The notes below the pieces were generated by a model. The model was not told the DNA's origin. It saw nothing but the letters and a program-made list of their open reading frames with translations, and ran no database searches. Of a DNA stretch of 54,340 bases, positions 52,423 through 54,340 are shown piece by piece. Numbering within the stretch: the first letter of the stretch is position 1; each line of letters opens with the position of its first letter. The position numbers and the translations under genes are program-made. Origin of the DNA: Streptomyces panaciradicis (GTDB lineage: Bacteria > Actinomycetota > Actinomycetes > Streptomycetales > Streptomycetaceae); the NCBI RefSeq assembly GCF_023516615.1, contig NZ_JAMGBF010000129.1, forward strand, positions 1 to 54,340, given 5' to 3'.

Positions 52423-53027
52423 CGACGGGATGGGGCGGCTCCCAGGTACTTGCGGCTACTGTTGCCGTCATGAGCACCCGCTCGGACGAGGAGCTCGGCC
52501 AGGGATTCGCCGACGGCGACGAATCCTGCCTCAACGAGGCCTACCGCCGCTGGGGTGCGCTGATCTTCACCGTGGCGACGAAGCGACTGGGAGACACCGA
52601 GGAGGCGAAGGACGTCACTCAGCAGGTCTTCGTCGGTGCGTGGCGCGGTCGCAAGAGTTACGATCCGCAGCGTGGTTCCCTCAAGACCTGGCTGATGGGC
52701 ATCACCCACAAAAAGGTGGCCGACGCGCTGATCCGTCGCTCCCGGCATCAAAGAGACATCGAAGCGGTCACCGTGGCAGGCGCCGCGGAAGTGACCCGGC
52801 AGGATGCCCCGACGGATTCCGTGGTCGACTTCGTGGTGCTGGCGGACGAACTGGACCGCCTTCCCCAACACCAGCGGACCGTCCTGGAGATGGCGTTCTA
52901 CGAGGATCTCACCCAGGCGCAGATCGCCCAGCGCACCGGACTTCCGCTGGGGACCGTCAAAAGCAACACACGGCGCGGGCTGATGCGCATGAAGAAGCGA
53001 TTGGAGGTGGACGGTGGAGCACACTGA
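52419..53027 (+). CDS. ECF-type RNA polymerase sigma factor
   Basis: 202 residues from GTG at 52419, which overlaps the sortase stop (GTGA) and has GGAGG 7 bases upstream. The conserved domain only begins at an in-frame ATG at 52470 (MSTRSDEELGQGFADGDE), so that start, possibly leaderless, is a good alternative. Sigma region 2 contains EAKDVTQQVFVGAWRGRKSYDPQRGSLKTWL in two parts, and region 4 contains LPQHQRTVLEMAFYEDLTQAQIAQRTGLPLGTVKSNTRRGL. The anti-sigma gene overlaps its 3' end by 14 bases, so the pair is co-transcribed and the sigma factor is probably held inactive until a signal arrives. Confidence 0.92.
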   Translation: MTTGWGGSQVLAATVAVMSTRSDEELGQGFADGDESCLNEAYRRWGALIFTVATKRLGDTEEAKDVTQQVFVGAWRGRKSYDPQRGSLKTWLMGITHKKVADALIRRSRHQRDIEAVTVAGAAEVTRQDAPTDSVVDFVVLADELDRLPQHQRTVLEMAFYEDLTQAQIAQRTGLPLGTVKSNTRRGLMRMKKRLEVDGGAH

Positions 53028-53763
53028 CGAAGAAGCACTGGCGCTCATGGCGATCGGAGAGAATCCGTCCCCTCCGGACGAAGAGCACGTGCGTACGTGT
53101 GCGCACTGCGCGCGTGAGCTCGACGCCCTGCGCCACGTCGTCCTGACCATGAAGGGACAGCCTCTCCAGGAGGGTGAGCTGCTCCCGCCTCCAGCCGACG
53201 TCTGGGATTCCATCGCAAGCGAGCTGGACCTCCCTCATCAGCATGAGGGCGCAGGAGGCAACGTCGGCGAGCAGGACCGGACCGGCGGCCAGGCCCCCTC
53301 GCCGACGCCCGCCCGGACAAGGTCCCGGCGCCTGAGCCGCCTGAGCGTGACACTTGCCGCTTGCGCCGCCCTTCTGGGCGCCGCCGCAGGCAGCACCATC
53401 ACCTGGTGGGTCACCCGGGACGGCACGACGGTGTCCGTCGCCGACGGCAGGCGGCTGGATTCTCTGCAGGCGAACTCGGCCGGGTACGCACGGCTCAACG
53501 GCGCCAGCGGGCACCGCACTCTCACCGTGACGGTCAAGGGCCTGCCGCGCACGTCCGGCTACTTCGAGGTGTGGCTCATGGACCGCACCCACACCAAGCT
53601 CGTGTCGATGGGCGTCCTGGACTCCAAAGGCCGGGCGACCCTGCCCGTGCCCAACAACATCGACCTGCGCGAGTACTCCGTGGTCGACGTCTCCGTCCAG
53701 CCCTACAACGGCAAGCCCGACCACTCCGGAGACAGCATCGTCCGCGGCCAGTACGCCGGCTGA
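53014..53763 (+). CDS. Membrane anti-sigma factor, RskA type
   Basis: 249 residues from GTG at 53014. The N-terminal part binds sigma and has a zinc-type HVRTCAHCARELDAL motif. The helix LSVTLAACAALLGAAAGSTITWWV crosses the membrane around 112-136, and residues 140-249 form the extracytoplasmic RskA domain (TVTVKGLPRTSGYFEVWLMD, MGVLDSKGRATLPVP, VDVSVQPYNGKPDHSG). It regulates the adjacent ECF sigma factor from the membrane. The signal is unknown. Confidence 0.92.
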   Translation: MEHTDEEALALMAIGENPSPPDEEHVRTCAHCARELDALRHVVLTMKGQPLQEGELLPPPADVWDSIASELDLPHQHEGAGGNVGEQDRTGGQAPSPTPARTRSRRLSRLSVTLAACAALLGAAAGSTITWWVTRDGTTVSVADGRRLDSLQANSAGYARLNGASGHRTLTVTVKGLPRTSGYFEVWLMDRTHTKLVSMGVLDSKGRATLPVPNNIDLREYSVVDVSVQPYNGKPDHSGDSIVRGQYAG

Positions 53764-53798
53764 CACCGCCCCCAATGGGACCTTGGGCCGTCAGCCGG
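53756..53798. terminator. Bidirectional terminator between convergent genes
   Basis: CCGGCTGAC (53756-53764) pairs with GTCAGCCGG (53790-53798), and an inner stem CCCAA/TTGGG (53771-53775 with 83-87) extends the structure. Both stop codons lie inside the outer stem, so the same hairpin can end transcription from either side. Confidence 0.75.
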
Positions 53799-54321
53799 TG
53801 ATCCGGCAGAGCACCGGCCGGCTCTCCGGCGTCAGCACCCCCGCGGCGCACAGCGTTCTGGCAGCTCCGACGGAATGCCAGCTGACCTGCACGATCTCGC
53901 GGTCATCGGCAACGATGGAAGTCGCCGGGACCTGGCACTCGTAGAGCCCCATCCAGTGGGGGGTCGGGCTGTCCAGGTTGAGGAACCTGTCCACACGCCG
54001 CGCCGCGACTCGTACCCCGAGTTCCTCGAGCACTTCGCGAGCAGCCGCCTCCTCGTAGGACTCCCCCGCTTTCACCGCGCCCGCGACGAAGGCCTCCAGG
54101 CGCCCCGGAAAGCGCGGATGGCGCGGGGAGCGTCTCACCAGGAGAATTCTTCCGCTCTCGTCACGGCACACCACCGCCACGATGCGGTGCAGCCAGCCAT
54201 GGCGTACGGCGTCGGCGCGGGAGGTCACGGCCATGACCTGGTCGAGAAGATCGACCCGGTCCACCAGCTCCCCGCGCCGCTTCGCCGCGGCCTCGCCGAG
54301 ACGTTCGCCGGCCTCGGTCAC
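53791..54321 (-). CDS. NUDIX hydrolase
   Basis: 176 residues from GTG at 54321. The Nudix box is complete: GAVKAGESYEEAAAREVLEELGV, matching Gx5Ex7REUxEExGU. The N-terminal RGELVDRVDLLDQVMAVTSRADAVRHGWLHRIV and the C-terminal part resemble the IPP-isomerase-like or YfcD-type NUDIX enzymes that act on small phosphate esters. The substrate cannot be read from sequence. It converges with the anti-sigma gene and looks like housekeeping DNA outside the cluster. Confidence 0.9.
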   Translation of the reverse strand: MTEAGERLGEAAAKRRGELVDRVDLLDQVMAVTSRADAVRHGWLHRIVAVVCRDESGRILLVRRSPRHPRFPGRLEAFVAGAVKAGESYEEAAAREVLEELGVRVAARRVDRFLNLDSPTPHWMGLYECQVPATSIVADDREIVQVSWHSVGAARTLCAAGVLTPESRPVLCRITG

Positions 54322-54340
54322 GCGTAGGGGCTGTCGGCGC

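Overview
The window is high-GC actinomycete DNA, almost certainly Streptomyces. Third codon positions are strongly G/C, GTG and TTG starts are frequent, neighbouring genes overlap as ATGA or GTGA, four genes carry the rare TTA codon, and the regulators are SARP and LuxR types. About 50 kb (roughly 0.9 to 50.7 kb) is one biosynthetic gene cluster built around non-ribosomal peptide chemistry with a single ketosynthase. I cannot match it to a named product.

Region 1 (984-23224, + strand) makes and loads unusual amino acids. It starts with two tandem tryptophan-2,3-dioxygenase-fold proteins and a free PCP. Next come a C-A-PCP-KS protein and a second protein holding a KS-AT linker, a catalytically dead AT remnant and a truncated C domain; one in-frame TGA separates these two. 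A methyltransferase, a cupin and a HisC-like aminotransferase resemble the set that makes beta-methyltryptophan in maremycin and streptonigrin pathways. An ATP-grasp ligase, two GNAT proteins and an MFS exporter lie among them. A cassette copied in logic from anaerobic lysine fermentation follows: lysine 2,3-aminomutase, a fusion of 3,5-diaminohexanoate dehydrogenase with the lysine 5,6-aminomutase alpha subunit, and the B12-binding beta subunit. A free adenylation domain with a threonine-like code closes the region.

Region 2 (23248-27159) is regulatory: a minimal LuxR-type protein, a secreted peptide with five 15-residue DSGWG repeats, a TTA-containing LuxR regulator divergent from it, a small cupin-like protein and a TTA-containing SARP.

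Region 3 (27146-45724, - strand) is 17 tightly packed genes, probably one operon. They encode a free ACP, a C-A-PCP NRPS, two free A domains, an SDR, a ProA-like reductase, two more ACPs, a TrpB-like enzyme lacking its catalytic Glu, a BtrH-ACP fusion, two acyl-CoA-dehydrogenase-fold proteins, a PPTase, a second BtrH-like protein, a flavin reductase, an MFS exporter and a type II thioesterase. This looks like chemistry done on carrier-bound amino acids with acyl transfer between carriers.

Region 4 (45996-50743, + strand) encodes an AMP ligase, a PLP decarboxylase and both glutamate mutase subunits. This matches the vicenistatin-type route glutamate -> 3-methylaspartate -> carrier-bound 3-aminoisobutyrate.

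Region 5 (50819-54321) looks like ordinary chromosome: a DUF4397 surface protein, a class F sortase, an ECF sigma/anti-sigma pair and a NUDIX hydrolase.
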